Shown: one piece after another, positions 1-12,660 of the stretch
Numbering within the stretch: the stretch's first letter is position 1
Layout of the letters: every line of letters begins with the position of its first letter
Assembly (NCBI GenBank): GCA_036345935.2
Contig: JADWOT020001916.1
Span: forward strand, 248,001 to 312,000
Origin: Taenia hydatigena
Taxonomy: Eukaryota > Platyhelminthes > Cestoda > Cyclophyllidea > Taeniidae
DNA: 64,000 bases
Direction of reading: 5' to 3'
The notes under the pieces: generated by a model
Databases searched by the model: none
What the model saw: only the letters and a program-made list of their open reading frames with translations
What the model was told of the DNA's origin: nothing
Translations under genes and position numbers: made by a program

Positions 1-2266
1 GGCTCTCAGTATGCCACAATACCTTTTATTGTTAAAATTATTTATGTGACATTGCTAATTTTACCGTCATTTTATTGGCATTTGTTCTAAATATCTCCTT
101 TATTTAGCACTAGGTTATCATTTTATCACAATCCGTTCATGCAGCGCCTCTGAGACTTACCCGAAATCCAAAAAATTCACGGGTCAGATGTGTACATTTG
201 CCAAGCAGAGGACCAAGGCCACTGGCGTGACCGTGAGGCCAGCTTATTCAGCGAAGGCACACGGTCAACCGTGCCACTTTACTTACAACCGGGAGTTATT
301 AAAAAACATATTGCCTTTCAACTTTTGGTAAATCAGGAATGCTTTATAGGTTATAATGACTTATTTTAAGCCCCTAGTTACAATATTAAAAATATAGATG
401 CGTTTATCGGAAGGGGAACATTTTATTGCCTGATTTTCGCGCGAAAACATCAAAGCACCTATTACAAATCGATTCGTGATTAGCCAAAATGTCTTGTTGA
501 CTAGCCGGTGGCAAGTCCAATGACTTGCACAAATTGCTAGTTTATTACATACAGATGTGTGCAAAGCACCTATTGCAAGAAAAATGGCCACAATCACATT
601 ATCTTGCTAAAGTCGCCTATTCTAATTTGCTTTCAGGCAAGTGCGATTCCCCCATGTTTAACAAAACTAGGAAACGCTTCTTTAGCCTCATCGCTTTGTT
701 AAGTTCAGTAGTAAATGAACTGCTAGAAATGAAGTAGATCACAAGAAGGAGGCGATTAAAATGTCAGATAGCGGATTTAGAAGCGCCATTAATCACATCA
801 CCTTGCTCACACAGTCAATGTGCAGAGGAAGGGCGTTAATAGCGTAGAAGTTGGAGAGGAGAAGGTTGTAAACGAGTTGCATTGGGCGAAATGCAGAGTC
901 AATGCCCTTCTGATTTGTATCGCCGCTAAATTACCTTTTCACTGAAGCCCTTGTGAAGGCCAATTGATTGCATTGATTGAAGAACTCAACCTTGGACCAT
1001 CCAAATGCGCATCCAGCTCTTAACTCAGTGAAGTCGACTTCTAGAAGTCAACGTGATACAGTACTCAGAAAGCAGTGAAGGTTCCCTCAGCCGAAACATG
1101 CGATTCGAGCAGCTTGCAGCCTCCCGGATTGCAGCACCAGTCAGCCTTATTTCCAGCGATGCCTTGTCTTGGCGACACGTTTTAAGGTAAGCAAGGATTC
1201 TGGCTTCAAGTTTATTCGGTAGCATTATAGGCAGCCTGACTTTCCGATCAAGCCCAGCTTAACCCTTTTTAATGTGCTCACGTCGCCTAATTTCTTCATC
1301 CAAATCATCTAACAAACGGCTTGGTGGGACTGACTCCGACAGTGCTTTGTAGCCGCTCCATTCATCACTATAAATGCTGCCGATGTCGCCAAATTCTGAC
1401 TAAGATATTTTGCTTGGAATTTTTCGTTTCAGTTAGGCTTATTTGTATTTCATTGGATGATTGGTTTATTCACTTTATTTGAAAGGAAGTCATCCAATTA
1501 TCCCGTTCCATGGACTCATCCTTCATGCTCGTCAAGCGCAGATATGCATATTTTACTTGGTGGTTTTCACTAACTTTATTGCTTCATAAACTGACAAAAG
1601 TTTTTAAATGAGGGTGAATATTTAAATCAACTTTGCATTTTCACCTACTGCGCAGAATCCATTTCAAAACCAGTTGATAGTTCTTCTTTGTCAATCATCG
1701 ATCAGCCATGTATCTCTCAGCACGGCAGACTTAATCGAAGCTGATTAATCTCCGTTAGATTATTTTGGGATCGGGCGCACCGCCCGCGTAATTATTCACT
1801 GTGGAACATCCATGTCCAGAACGGAAGACTTCTGGACTGAAGGGTCTCTAAGCGACGTCGTGGTCCACTAAAGTGCCACAAGGTGTAAAAGTGACTATCA
1901 AAGTGATCTAACTAAACCACTACTAATAAAATCATCGGTTGGCACGGGACGTAACGCCTTCTTATGCTATATATTCTAACTTACTAAAAGAACGGAATCG
2001 CTGATTTCGCAAATGCCGAGGCTGATCCATTAGTCAATGTCTAGCTCAGTGGGATAGCATTTGATGCACGCCCAAATGCTGGAACATTAATCTACAATTG
2101 CCATCAAATCTAAAAATTTATTCAACTTTTGCTGCTCGGTGCATAAATCCATCTGGAAAAAACATTCTATTTTTAATCGCAGTTTAAAAACGAACCTCTC
2201 CGTAAAAGGTGCCATGAACAAATATTTTGCGGTAGGAGCTCTAGTATGGTACTAATTCATTCTTAT
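1..2266. other. Intergenic, nothing recognised
   Basis: I see no convincing gene, repeat or RNA here. Short open frames at 361-737 and 1025-1225 have no protein-like composition, no good start context and no neighbouring splice signals. The sequence is moderately AT-rich and otherwise unremarkable. Confidence 0.5.
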
Positions 2267-2779
2267 TGTAGTGTTTTGCTCTTAGCTGCTAGTTTAGGTT
2301 AGTTTTGCTTAAGTAGCCCCATTGCCCCTATTGGATTGACTGGCTATCGAACTCTGCTATATACGTATGCATATATACAGCCCTAGCATTATGCATTTTT
2401 TGTCTTTCAATTTGATTTTTACGTTGGATAAAACTCCAAGTCTCGTAGAATTGGCAATTGGGATCGACAGCGTTGTGGCCAATAGCTGCCTCAGTTGCAT
2501 AGAAATTTTATGGCTGGCATAAATGCTTCGTTGGCGTTTTCTGTCAGCACTGACGACGTAACAATGGCTAATGTGGTAGCATTTAGGATGGCGCCCAAAA
2601 GAGAAGGACTATGTATCACTTTGTTTGCTTGACTGCCGATGTCGGTTGTGGTAGCTTGGAAGGCCATATTACTCTAGCCGGGTAGATTGGTCTCCATGCC
2701 ATGTCAGTAGTCATGATTCCTTTCTCATTGCTGCATATACATATTTATACATCCCAGCCAAAAGAGTCTCAAAACACTA
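2267..2779 (+). mobile_element. Ancient, strongly decayed TRIM (ta-TRIM-like) element
   Basis: Two diverged LTR-like blocks bracket a short spacer. The left block starts TGTAGTGTTTTG at 2267 and runs to about 2450. The right block starts TGTATCACTTTGTTTG at 2612 and runs to about 2779. The right block shares phrases with the full-length TRIM at 52.3 kb, such as the region around GGCCATATTACTCTAGC and a CATGCCATGTCAGTAG segment that corresponds to its CATGCCAGCAG. A purine tract (AAAAGAGAAGGAC) sits directly before the right block, as in the better-preserved copy. The spacer still resembles the 3' internal part of that copy but is only about 160 bp against 526 bp, so it has lost sequence. Boundaries of the left block are approximate. 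No coding capacity. Confidence 0.5.
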
Positions 2780-5700
2780 AACCCACTCAAGTCTTGCATT
2801 CTGACTCAGTGCGAAAGAACCAACCCAACATAGTTAAGTGAATCTAATTTTAATCCTTTGAGGTGATTCCAAAGTAAAGTGACAAATCACCCATCGCATG
2901 ATACTCTACTTTAAAATCGGCGAATGATACGCCAAGGCTGATCCACTGATTAATTTCAAGTTCGTTACGGCAGCTTTTAGTGCGCATCTCAAACGCATCT
3001 TCGGAGGTCTCCTCTTGGGCTTCAATGTCATATTATTGCAACGCCGCTTCAGTCAGATTACCCACGAGATCGCCGTCAAGGGAAAACGTCGCGCAGTCCT
3101 AATGAAAACCACTTCACCTATTCTTTCGTAAATGTTTATTTGCGTTGATTGGTGCATCACCTAATCAACTTGATACCTCATCCGTCTTTAATTTCTAAGT
3201 GTCGATTTATGTTCTACTTATGTTTACTTCCATAGTGATTTGCAAACCGAATTATTAGCTGTTTAAAAAACGCCAGGTGCCAAAGGCTTAGTGGCTCCAT
3301 TAAAATTATTTGATAAATATGCAGTCGACTAGATGCACTGCATTTTCATCAGTCCGTTCTGACAAAAAATTATCCCAAACTTATAGATGGTCACGAATTT
3401 ACCTCTCTCATGGATAGGTTGCGACTATTCACGTGTTGAATATTGTCAGTATAGGTGTTCGTTCTATGAAAGGTGACAATTGTTGCACAGAAGCCCCAGC
3501 GTAAACCAATCAGCTACAGGTTGCTTTCTATCACCTCTTTGTATGCAATGCGCAACCAAGCGACACGCCAACGCAAAGTCGTTGGTCTACACCTCTATCG
3601 CAATATATTGACCTTGACTAAAAAAATTATCCTTTCCTCTGTTTAGCAGTAAGGGAATGCGTTGATATCGGTGAGAATAGTAAAAACTCTCAGCGCTGGA
3701 ACAGGAGGCGATCTATGAGGTTGAAGTAAAACATTCATTTCCCCTTCCGGATCCAGCGTCCTCATATCTGGCAGATTAATCTAGGCACTTCAGTTAGGCC
3801 CATATGCCTCTTACCCTCTTTCTTTTATTGTTTCAACATTGAGCACAAGACACTTGGCTGCCTACCAAACACTCTGCTCTACTCCCATTTGCGAATTTGT
3901 AGAGCCAGACTTGACTTCACGCACGCTCTGCAGGAACTTGGCTTAGTGAAGTTGGACGAGATAAATAAAACAAGACACAGTTCCGTGCTTTTCGCTCTCT
4001 ACAGGCTAAGCCAACTGACATTTGCGCTTGACCAATGGTTACAGCAACAAAATTGATAAGAACAAGTGCGGTTCCGAATTTATGGACACAGGTTGAGCTG
4101 GTTTAAGTTGTCAGCATAAAATTGGCACCATTATTGTGCAGCAGGGCATTGTGATGGAGATTAAATGTTGGAGATGTGTTTACTGACGCTGTCCCAACGA
4201 TTTCTGAATGTGACAAAGGTGGCTTACTGGTAGATGCGCTGGCTGTTCTAAGAAACCAAACTCCTTACTAAGAGACAGGAACCATTGGCGCGACCAGGAC
4301 ATGAAGGTCTATAACAGAGCGCACCATTTTTCCATGGAATCATACTTGTGCAATGTACTTAGTGACCACCTTTGCCCTTTGTGGACGTTACTTAGTCAGT
4401 GATTTCGGTTTTCTAAAGCATCTAACGCATCTGTCTTGTAAGTCACCTCTGTGCTGCGGTTGTCAAGGTTAAGTCTGCAACCACACACGTTCCCTGCCAC
4501 CATGCCATGCCATCGGAATTGCCGTCTTTGCGCAGGAGGGGATTCTGGAGGTGTGAAGTGCTGGGACTTATGGTTCGCATACTTGCTACGGGGGAAACTG
4601 TGGCTACTGGAGAAATATCAGAATGGAAAGCGAATGCATCAGTGGATTGTCCCAGGATTAGAGTTGCATTGCTGTTGGAAGCTGCTGGAAGTGAAAGATC
4701 AATATGCAGCCTAGACGACTTTCGTTTCAATCAACGTGACATAAGCCGATCGCACATGTGTCTTTTCTATTTTCTCTTTCCTAAAATGCATTTACAACCA
4801 CCTTTTTCTCTCTTTCGTCTTCCAATACCAACGCTTTCAGTATTCTGTGGCTAACGTTGGACCCTTAAAATCAACAGCCATTTACAGTTCTGCACTCCTC
4901 TGATTTCCTCGCCATGCAAACGAAAGTGCAGAGATCATGAGTAAAATTTTGCTATTTGCAGCTTAAATACAGCCCTACGTCTGTTGCATCTAAAGGCGTT
5001 TGAATTTCTAACAAGTTTGACCACACAAAGTAGAACACTACATGCACCTACAAGCTTCGTGGCATATTGGTAGGCCGGCTGATTCTCCAACTGGTTTAGG
5101 ATGTTACGGTGACTAGGCTTGTTTGCTTACGACGCTCGAGTGGTGATCTGCAGACCCAGAGCAGACGTGGACTTCTCAAGAGCCAATAAAAAGGACCAAA
5201 GCAGGAGTACAGACCTAAACATCGTTGGAATATGAGAAGTAAAGCAGCACTCATGCAAAAAATGCATATTTAAAAACTTACAAATAGTTGGTAAATTTGA
5301 CGTATGGCTAAATGCAGAAATCGTGGCAAACTCAAAGATGTGAGGGAGAATGCATTCCTTGGTATGTAAGATGGCTACTTTGGAAATCAGGGCTGCTAGA
5401 ACAAGTAAATGATTGAATGGCTCAGCATACAGAAGAATTTGTTTACAACCTACCATTGGATGAGCCACAGGTTAGAGTAAAGGAAAAAGAAAGAATGAAA
5501 TGATGGTCTGGACCTCAGTTTTAATAAACCCAACGGCAATACTCAATGTAGCGGTTGCAGAAGGACTATTGAACGGGCTCACAACTAGTATCCTTCTGAC
5601 GGTAAGCCTCTATCATAATGCCCCGTCATGCAGCAATGACGTTAATCGCGACTAATAATTTGGATTAGCTCAGTCTATGCGCATAAACCTGCAAATGCAG

Positions 5701-5812
5701 TTAGTCTCTATCAATTTTATTGTTGTAACTATTAGTCAATCAGCTTAACCTGTAGAAAGCGGAAATTAGACGTTACGAAGGATGAATTGAAGTACGTGCG
5801 AAGGATATATAA
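2780..5812. other. Intergenic; one serine-rich open stretch at 4443-4730
   Basis: Mostly featureless. A 95-codon open frame on the minus strand at 4443-4730 is Ser/Thr/Pro-rich and lies in a locally GC-richer patch. It overlaps open frames on the plus strand, has no recognisable domain, and its splice sites are only mediocre, so I do not call it a gene. The 113-codon minus frame at 5127-5468 is Leu/Phe/Ser-rich and looks like chance. Confidence 0.4.
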
Positions 5813-6144
5813 ATGAAGGAATGGATAATAGGGAGACGAAAATTGGTATCACAAATAAATGGCGCACTAGTTGGTAAGGGGTTTGTTAAAAGGCTGAGTG
5901 ATTGGAAAGTTGAACCGGTAACTGCATGGAAGGGTTTTCAGTCCCAAACTAGGATGGGGATGATTTGTTTGCAACCACCTCCATCTGTTACTGAGACGAT
6001 CCGCACTTATCCTAGTGCATTTCGAAACGCTTTTGGTATGTAGCTGTCCGAATATCTACAATAAACTGCTTTCCTTGATGCATTTCACGCCTTTGCCCAG
6101 AGGGATCAACATTGATTGCTGTAGAGTACGATGGCGTAGATTAG
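5813..6144 (+). CDS. Candidate two-exon small gene or gene fragment, unrecognised
   Basis: An ATG at 5813, preceded at once by an in-frame stop and a TATATAA, opens a frame that runs to a GTATGT donor after 6035. A 65-nt intron (6036-6100) ends in a strong pyrimidine-rich acceptor (CTTTGCCCAG). The phase-1 join continues in frame for 14 codons to a TAG at 6142-6144, giving about 88 residues. The join reads EGSTLIAVEYDGV, which recalls the start of the mature chain of a proteasome beta subunit (a TT-x-x-AV-x-x-DGVV pattern), but the frame stops right after it. It may be a decayed gene or a chance frame. The family link is only a resemblance. Confidence 0.28.
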
Positions 6145-9100
6145 GTTAAGGTTACGTCACACAGTGTACAGTGTCACAGGCCATTTCGACCTAGCCAAAA
6201 AGCCTAGCGCTGCATCGAGGAGGGAAGGACTTGCTTCGACCACCTACATAGAACGTCTTTGACACAACTCGATCAGCCTTTTTGTCACCAGACAGCTCCA
6301 AATCTAACAGTGACAAAACGGATGAGATTCATCATGATGTACTGCTGCACTATCATCCTCTGCCACCTATCTGCGGGCACCGTGCACCAGTCTTTCCCTC
6401 TGTCACCTCTGATTTGAGAATATTGGGTGTTTCTAAACATGTTTACAATAAGCACAGGGAGGGCATGAGGTGGTGAAGCCGCAATGCCTACGACGGTAGT
6501 GTCTCAGACTCAGGAGAGCAACCTACGAGGTACATTTGAAGAACGTCAGTATTGCAGAGACTTTACCGAAGCATTTCTCACCACCGTCATCATCAGTGTC
6601 GAAATTAACCATGGCATCGATGCCATACGAGCCTCCACTGAATTCTAATGCCACTCGCTCATTCAATCAAGCATTGGTACTGCCCACTTGTCGCCAAACA
6701 CGTAGGCAGGCAAAGGAGCAAAACTCTAGCTCATCAAAGTGTTTTCCGATGGGTGTTATTTGAAGGAAAGATGAGGAAGCAACACATAGTGTGAACCGCT
6801 GGATGGCCAACACCAGGTCACATGCGCATCTACATCAGGCAACAGGCACTAGTGATCTATTTGCGTCAACTACCACCCCCGCTTTGATGAATTGTATGTT
6901 CACTCACCTGTTTCGTGCATGCATTTACAGCGCTAATGACACAGGTCTGCGCGGAACAAATTGCTACAATGCAGTTAAATCTGGTGGCTCATGTAGAAGA
7001 CAGAGGCTGTATCCAAACATTTGATGTGAAATTTTCGCACCTAGAAGTTGTTCATTGTAGGCGCTACGATTGCAAGAAGGCATTATGAGAGGAAGAGACA
7101 CAGGCTATAAAAGAGCTGTATTCTTTTACGAAAACGCCTACGAAGAAAGAGATGCAAAATGGTAGGAATGAGTAGCACCGAAAATGGGAGGAAGATGTAG
7201 GTAAAAGCTGTTTAAGAAAAGAAAACGAAGAGAAATTTGTGGACATTGGATCAGCAAAAAGCAAATGCTGATCGCGCTGATGATGCTGCAAGGAAATCTC
7301 GTAAAGGAGACCTTGAACATGCAGATAGCGCCCGAATTAGGTAGCCATCCTAAGAGGCAATCTATGGCGACATAACCGACATTTATTGAAGCGAATGATG
7401 GGATCCGATGTCAGGTCACAGAAGGAGGCGACCGAATATCTTCGATTTAACGTTATAGACGGCATTAATCAAGTATTTCGCATGCTCTATCACTTTGCGG
7501 TAACTTCTTTAATGGGCAGCGCTGTAAGAAAACGCAGAAATGAAAGGAAAGAGGAGGGAGGATCCTAGGTCGGCCAAATTAATAAATGCCGATGCTGTAA
7601 AACGGGTGCTACTTAATTAGGAGGCAACGACCCTTTGCAGACCTAACTAAAACAAAGTTATTCTGTTTATCTAGCCTTAAATCATTAAAATGACCGCATG
7701 TATTATCGGGGCCAGACTTCTTCACCGTCGTTTGAACCACACCAACGGCACACTAAGACGGAGGTTACGCGAGGTCTTCAACCTAAACCTTAGAGTGTAG
7801 GACGGAGTAACCTCACCCATGAGCGTGTGTTTTGTTTACTTCCAAATGAGCCACTAAACCTCGTCACTATTATAGCGAATTTGTTAAATTCATTGTGCCC
7901 AAAATTACGATAAGTAGCTATATGCCTCTGTTTCTATTGCCGGATTGACTTAACAAGCAGTTTTTTAATGTGCTGGTATCATACAGCAAAAGTTGAGTGT
8001 TTATCTACACTGTCACGATTTCAGGATTTTTTTCAGGTTTACAAATGGTGATATGATATCAAACGATGACTGATAAAGAAAAATGCATTTCCAGTTTTCG
8101 AAGAAATAGGCGTCAAGTGGAATTTCGCTACAGACCTCGTCGGCAAGGATCAACTTTATTTCAGTGGCCTTTTTTATTTGCGTTTAAGCGTTCAAACTGG
8201 GTGGACGGATAGAATTGTCTTTGAATGCGTAAGGAAACGTTGCCAAAAAGGCGGGGACAGAATTGTTGGGAAAACTAATATCAGTCTATTAGAACTATAA
8301 AATAAAGAAGAGATGGATAATGGGTCTCGTGGAACGTTTCCATTTGACGCTGTTGTGGGGGTCCCAATTAACAACGCGTTGTCTAGCAATGATGTAGGCA
8401 CTTGTGCAGGTTTGGTTAGGTAGAATATGATACAAAAGAAATTGAATGCAGAACCTAGGGGTGCCTACTTTTGATCAAACTGGACGTTGGTTATAATATC
8501 TAATCTGCAAAGCCGATTTCCGGAGGACGCTACCGAATTCGCATTCACTCAAGGCATGAGCTTTTAGCAGCTGACCACCTTTGCCGCTGCATTATGTCGA
8601 GGTGAACTGACTCTCACGCCCTGTCACCAACTAAAAGCCCTATTGTACGCATAGCAAGCATCTCGCCCAGGTGTTATCCAATATCATCCTCTGGTTAATC
8701 GCAAAACGTCTGGGATCAGGCATATTCGCAACCACGTTCTCGCTGTTTTATTTTTTGCGTTAAAACACGGATCGGCTATCACAAAATCCTAATTTATTAA
8801 GAAAACTTAGAGAAGGATGTATTTTTTAGAAAGCTGACTCTTAAGGACCAACCTTTGTTTTCCTACAAATTAGAAGACTCAATGGAAAAAGACCGCAGAA
8901 AATACTGTGGTCAGTTGAATTGCGATGCAATTCATGGGTTTTAACAAGTTTTTAGGATTAGGATCTTTCTACAGGCGCATCAAATTAAAGCAAATGCTAA
9001 AAGATGCAGAGGTCAACTTACTTAATTGGTTCATATTTGGGGAGAATCCAGCCGATTTGGAGGTTTAGAGCATGTGCACGACCGGTTTTGACTTCAATTA

Positions 9101-9290
9101 GGCTGCTTTTTAAAATAGCACGAAGGGAAAAATGCAAAAGATTGTTTGCTTCAGTTTACTTCCAAATCTGTATACATTTGAATTCTAGGCTACAAAGTTA
9201 AATGCTCTACACTGCAAGCAAACTCAGCAAATGGACTAAGCAATTGCAAAAAATAGTTCAAAATCCTAGGCCGTTGCTCTTAGGGTAAGG
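6145..9290. other. Intergenic; weak coding-like scraps at 6290-6750
   Basis: After a good acceptor (TTTTTGTCACCAG ending 6289) there is a 60-codon open frame, and a second open stretch lies at 6480-6750. They could be decayed exons of the 5813 candidate, but the frames do not connect. The rest of the stretch shows only short random frames. Confidence 0.3.
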
Positions 9291-9551
9291 CTAGGGGTAG
9301 GATAAATCGCAGACTAATCGACCATTCCCCTCAAAACTGCAATTGGTAAAAAGGCAATGAAGTAGAGGTTGTGGTACAATCTCGCACTTGAACTGTGGTT
9401 CCGTCGTAAATGCGGCCATATTCTCATCATCGTGCAGAGCATCCGGAAATTGCACATGAAGGGAAATGTTCAGTCGTGGAAACTGGCTACTACTATCATA
9501 ATCGGGATGCTTGAGTAGGGTTGTAAAGGAAGGAATGGACGATTGGAACAA
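9291..9551 (-). CDS. Candidate terminal exon, unrecognised
   Basis: An open minus-strand frame of up to 86 codons ends in TAG at 9291-9293. Composition is protein-like, with a balanced mix of acidic, aromatic and four cysteine residues and few rare codons. A pyrimidine-rich acceptor lies before about 9508 (CCTTTACAACCCTACTCAAG), giving an exon that begins HPDYDSSSQF. I do not recognise the protein. It could be the last exon of the gene whose hydrophobic N-terminus appears at 10497-10737 on the same strand; the connecting exons are not resolved. Confidence 0.22.
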   Translation of the reverse strand: MFQSSIPSFTTLLKHPDYDSSSQFPRLNISLHVQFPDALHDDENMAAFTTEPQFKCEIVPQPLLHCLFTNCSFEGNGRLVCDLSYP

Positions 9552-10496
9552 AAAGAAAAAAGACTTGTGAATTAAGCAGTCAACGCTACAAAATGCAAGA
9601 ACACGGTTTAAGGCAAGTCTGTGAGGTTTATTGCGTTAGATCAAAACTGCACTGATGACCATAGAGACCGAAGCAGGGAGCAGTCTTGACGTGCACTTCT
9701 GCATGAGTTAAAGGAGAGTTCAGAAGAGAGGTTCTATCGGTTTTGCTTTACGGAAAGTGTGAGGTCACCTGATTCGCATACCAATGCACTATACTACTGC
9801 CTTCAATTCAATAGTGCATAGAGAAAGCAGTCTTTTGTTCCCTATTAGACAATGGGCTTTGTCAGCAGTTATTGACGCCCAATTAAATTGCAAATGTAGA
9901 CGATTTGCGGACACGAAATTGGCAATGGTACAAAGTGCAGCATCGAAAATCTTCGTAACTTCGCTCACAGCGACGGTCGCTATAGTGTTGGTTTCATTGG
10001 CACACAAGAACTATCGCGAGTATAAAAGACAAGATTTTTAAACACCTACTATAACACCTGATCTGCACGACCGGTGGTTGCATAGTAAATAGCGTTTGCA
10101 ATGACTCACATTTCTTAATTTCCCCTCAGATGGCTAAGCGTGTTGATCTAAAAATGCTACTCATTTAAATCTATTCGTTACTTTGAAACCTCATTGGTTT
10201 CCAACATTACCACAAACGGCAAAATGACAGCACGGATGCAGTAGCCTTCCGCACTGCTTTGTAGACTTAACAGCATTCCAATCATCATTTTCTGGGTGTC
10301 CAGATTAAGCACTGTCCCTATTTTAGTTGTACTCGGATTGTCGTTGGTCCTACTGCACATGGGAAGGTGGTGATTCCTTCGACATCTGCAATAACTTTTC
10401 TTTATAAATGTGTGCCCCATTTTACCTACCTATCTTTGTAATCTCTTCTGCCAAGAAGACTCAATTCATTGTTCCCTACATTATATTTATGTATAC

Positions 10497-10737
10497 CTGC
10501 TATGCACTGTTGAATAAAGAAAGGTACAGCTCTGCAGTGGGCGGCTGCGATGAACAACAGTCTACTGCTGTTGATGTCGTTTAGCGCAGAATCGCCAGCA
10601 ATGAAAGAGACGTGGGAGCTGGTGTGCGGAAATGTTTGATTCCTCCTTAGCTGAGGAATACAGGGTCCTTTGTAAATCACAATAAACTCCAGGAAGACGA
10701 GAAGACAAGAAAATGCGATGGAAAATAACAAATCCAT
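10497..10737 (-). CDS. Candidate first exon with signal anchor, unrecognised
   Basis: An ATG at 10737 (minus) opens a frame starting MDLLFSIAFSCLLVFLEFIV, a classical signal peptide or signal anchor. It continues with a Cys-containing, N-glycosylation-capable segment (NQT, NSS) for about 80 residues to a GTATAC donor just below 10497. An acceptor (AAAGTTATTGCAG) about 100 nt further on joins in phase to a short frame containing FPCAVGPTT. The structure would suit a secreted or type II membrane protein. No family recognised; the rest of the gene is unclear. Confidence 0.25.
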
Positions 10738-10767
10738 TATCTCTCCCACAACACGCACCTCACGTCC

Positions 10768-11730
10768 TTAACATCGATCACTCACCCATTGCTGTCTTTT
10801 CTTTTCCTCTCTTTATCCGTCACACTCTACACTACCAATAATAACACGCGCTTATCATTGGTTATTCATCCACTGATAAAAGTCTCCTTTCTCGCTCGCT
10901 CTCTCCGCCCCTGCCAAGCACACGCGCTCAGCATCGATCCCTCACCTAGTGCTAATTGGCTCCTCCCTATTTCTTTATCTCTATCCCTATCACCTTTTTT
11001 CGCCAGTGAGAGCTCGTGCTCACCAACGATCATTTGCACAATGCTAAATTCCATCTCGACAACTCACTTTATTATTCTCACTCTCCCTCCATTGCCAATG
11101 TGATCTCGTGATCAGCATCAGGCATTCACTTAATGCCAATTGCCTTCTCCCGCTCTTGATCCCTCTCTACCACTCTCCACCAATAAAATCACGTGCTCGG
11201 CATCGATCATTTGCACAACGCTAACTGTCTCCGCTCTCTTTCTTTATCTCTCCCTCACCTTATCGCTAATGAAATCTCATTCTCAACATCAGTCATTCAT
11301 TCAACGCTAATTTTCTCCGAGCTTAATCTCTCTCTCTCCATCACCCTCGATTCAAAAGAAATTTCGTAGCAAACATTAATTAATCACACAATATTAAACT
11401 TCTCCTCTCTCTCATCCTTCATTACCAATGAAATCTCGTGCTTAACATCGATCATTTAATCAGTGATACTTTCTCGCTTCTCTATTTTTATCTCTTGCAA
11501 TCACCCTTCATCTTTACTAAAATCTTGAACTATACATTGACCATTTGCACGATGTTAAATGTCTCTTGTCGTTCTCTCACACTCTCTTTTTATTAGCCTC
11601 TCTCACGAATGAGATCTCAAGCCCAGCATCGGCCATTGATTCAACGCTAATTTTCTCCCTTCACCCTTTAAATCTCTCTCCTTTACCCTCCACCACAAAT
11701 AAAATTTCGAGCTCAACACTAAGATGATGG
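10768..11730 (+). repeat. Minisatellite array 1 (about 90-bp unit, ~10 units)
   Basis: Roughly ten imperfect units of 85-95 bp lie head to tail. Each carries a CATCGATCATTTGCACAACG-like box, then GCTAA, then a long C/T-rich stretch (CTCTCTTTCTTTATCTC type), then an AATGAAATCTCGTGCTC-like box. Units differ by many substitutions. The plus strand is markedly pyrimidine-rich. The 104-codon open frame inside it is a by-product of this composition. Confidence 0.75.
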
Positions 11731-12660
11731 CTACGCCCTTGGCTTAGCTAAATTAGTAAGCTGTGGGACTAGCTAATGCTCAATTCTTCAATCTCAACAC
11801 TGATGGCAGAGAACCATCCAAGGTGGTAGTTTAGGTGGCTGCGCAGTGCTGTTTATTCTCAACTATCTGAGTTGCAATCATGCGCATAATTCATTCTTCG
11901 GTTTTTCATTTCTGTAGTGGTCCCTTAAATTGGACCAATGAAATGCTCTGCACCTTTCCAAACATGGCACGCTTTGTGAGTAAGCCGAACCCTTAACGGA
12001 GGGTTGTATTTTTCTATCAAATTGCCCCGAGGATTGACATTTTGGTGAATACCATCACAGGGGGGAACAGCATCAAAGGTGAAACGAATCTCACAACACA
12101 TTTCCTTGCCTCATTTCGCATCAAGTCATACAGTCTTCTTTTAGATCACAGCACAGCACATCAAGGCGCAAAGCAAAACAGAGCAGAGCAATGTATACAA
12201 ACCACCAGTTCTTTCATATTTGCAATGCTGATCTCAGTCTGCACACCAATAGGCGTGTTAAGAGGAGAGTGATGGAATTATTTTTGAACCTTATCGTAAT
12301 CACCCCTTTTGAATTTAGTTGCTACTGTTATCATTACCTCTCCTGTTTACTAGCATGTCATGTTGATAAAATGAAACGCTTATCTTATTTTAAGTGCACA
12401 TATTAAGCGAAGTGCGGTAGAGTGCATCAAGTCTTATGTTAGGCGAAAACTAAGTTCCTTCCGTCAAAATTATACCCGTTGGAAGAAATAAAGGTAGTAA
12501 TAAAGGCAATACGTGGTTTGAAGCTTGCAGGGGAATGAATCTGGACTGCAACATTTTTATCATGCATCCAGAACCGGTCTTGGACGTAATAATTGGTGCT
12601 GACTCCCTAAGTAATGTCCAGCAATAGACTGAGGCTCAAGTAGTTGTTTTGCTATCAAAA
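10768..12660 (+). repeat. Segmental repeat copy A (minisatellite plus gypsy-type leader)
   Basis: This segment is repeated in direct orientation at about 14600-16250 (offset 3.6-3.76 kb). Shared landmarks after the minisatellite include GATGATGGC-ACGCCCTTG (near 11720 and 15320), AGAACCATCCAAG (11810 and 15410), GTGGTCCCTTA (11920 and 15520), CACAGCACAGCACATCAAG (12150 and 15750), and a coding-like segment at 12480-12650 matching the 16034 frame. In this copy the coding-like part is broken by stops. By eye the copies are roughly three-quarters to four-fifths identical, so the duplication or double insertion is old. Confidence 0.7.

Noticed and set aside
9925..10041. 38-residue ORF with one membrane helix, vaguely like mitochondrial assembly factor PET117
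   Set aside because: It is too short, stops before the conserved charged region, and competes with minus-strand candidates.
10789..11103. 104-codon frame
   Set aside because: It lies wholly inside the pyrimidine-rich minisatellite, and the sister array has no equivalent frame.
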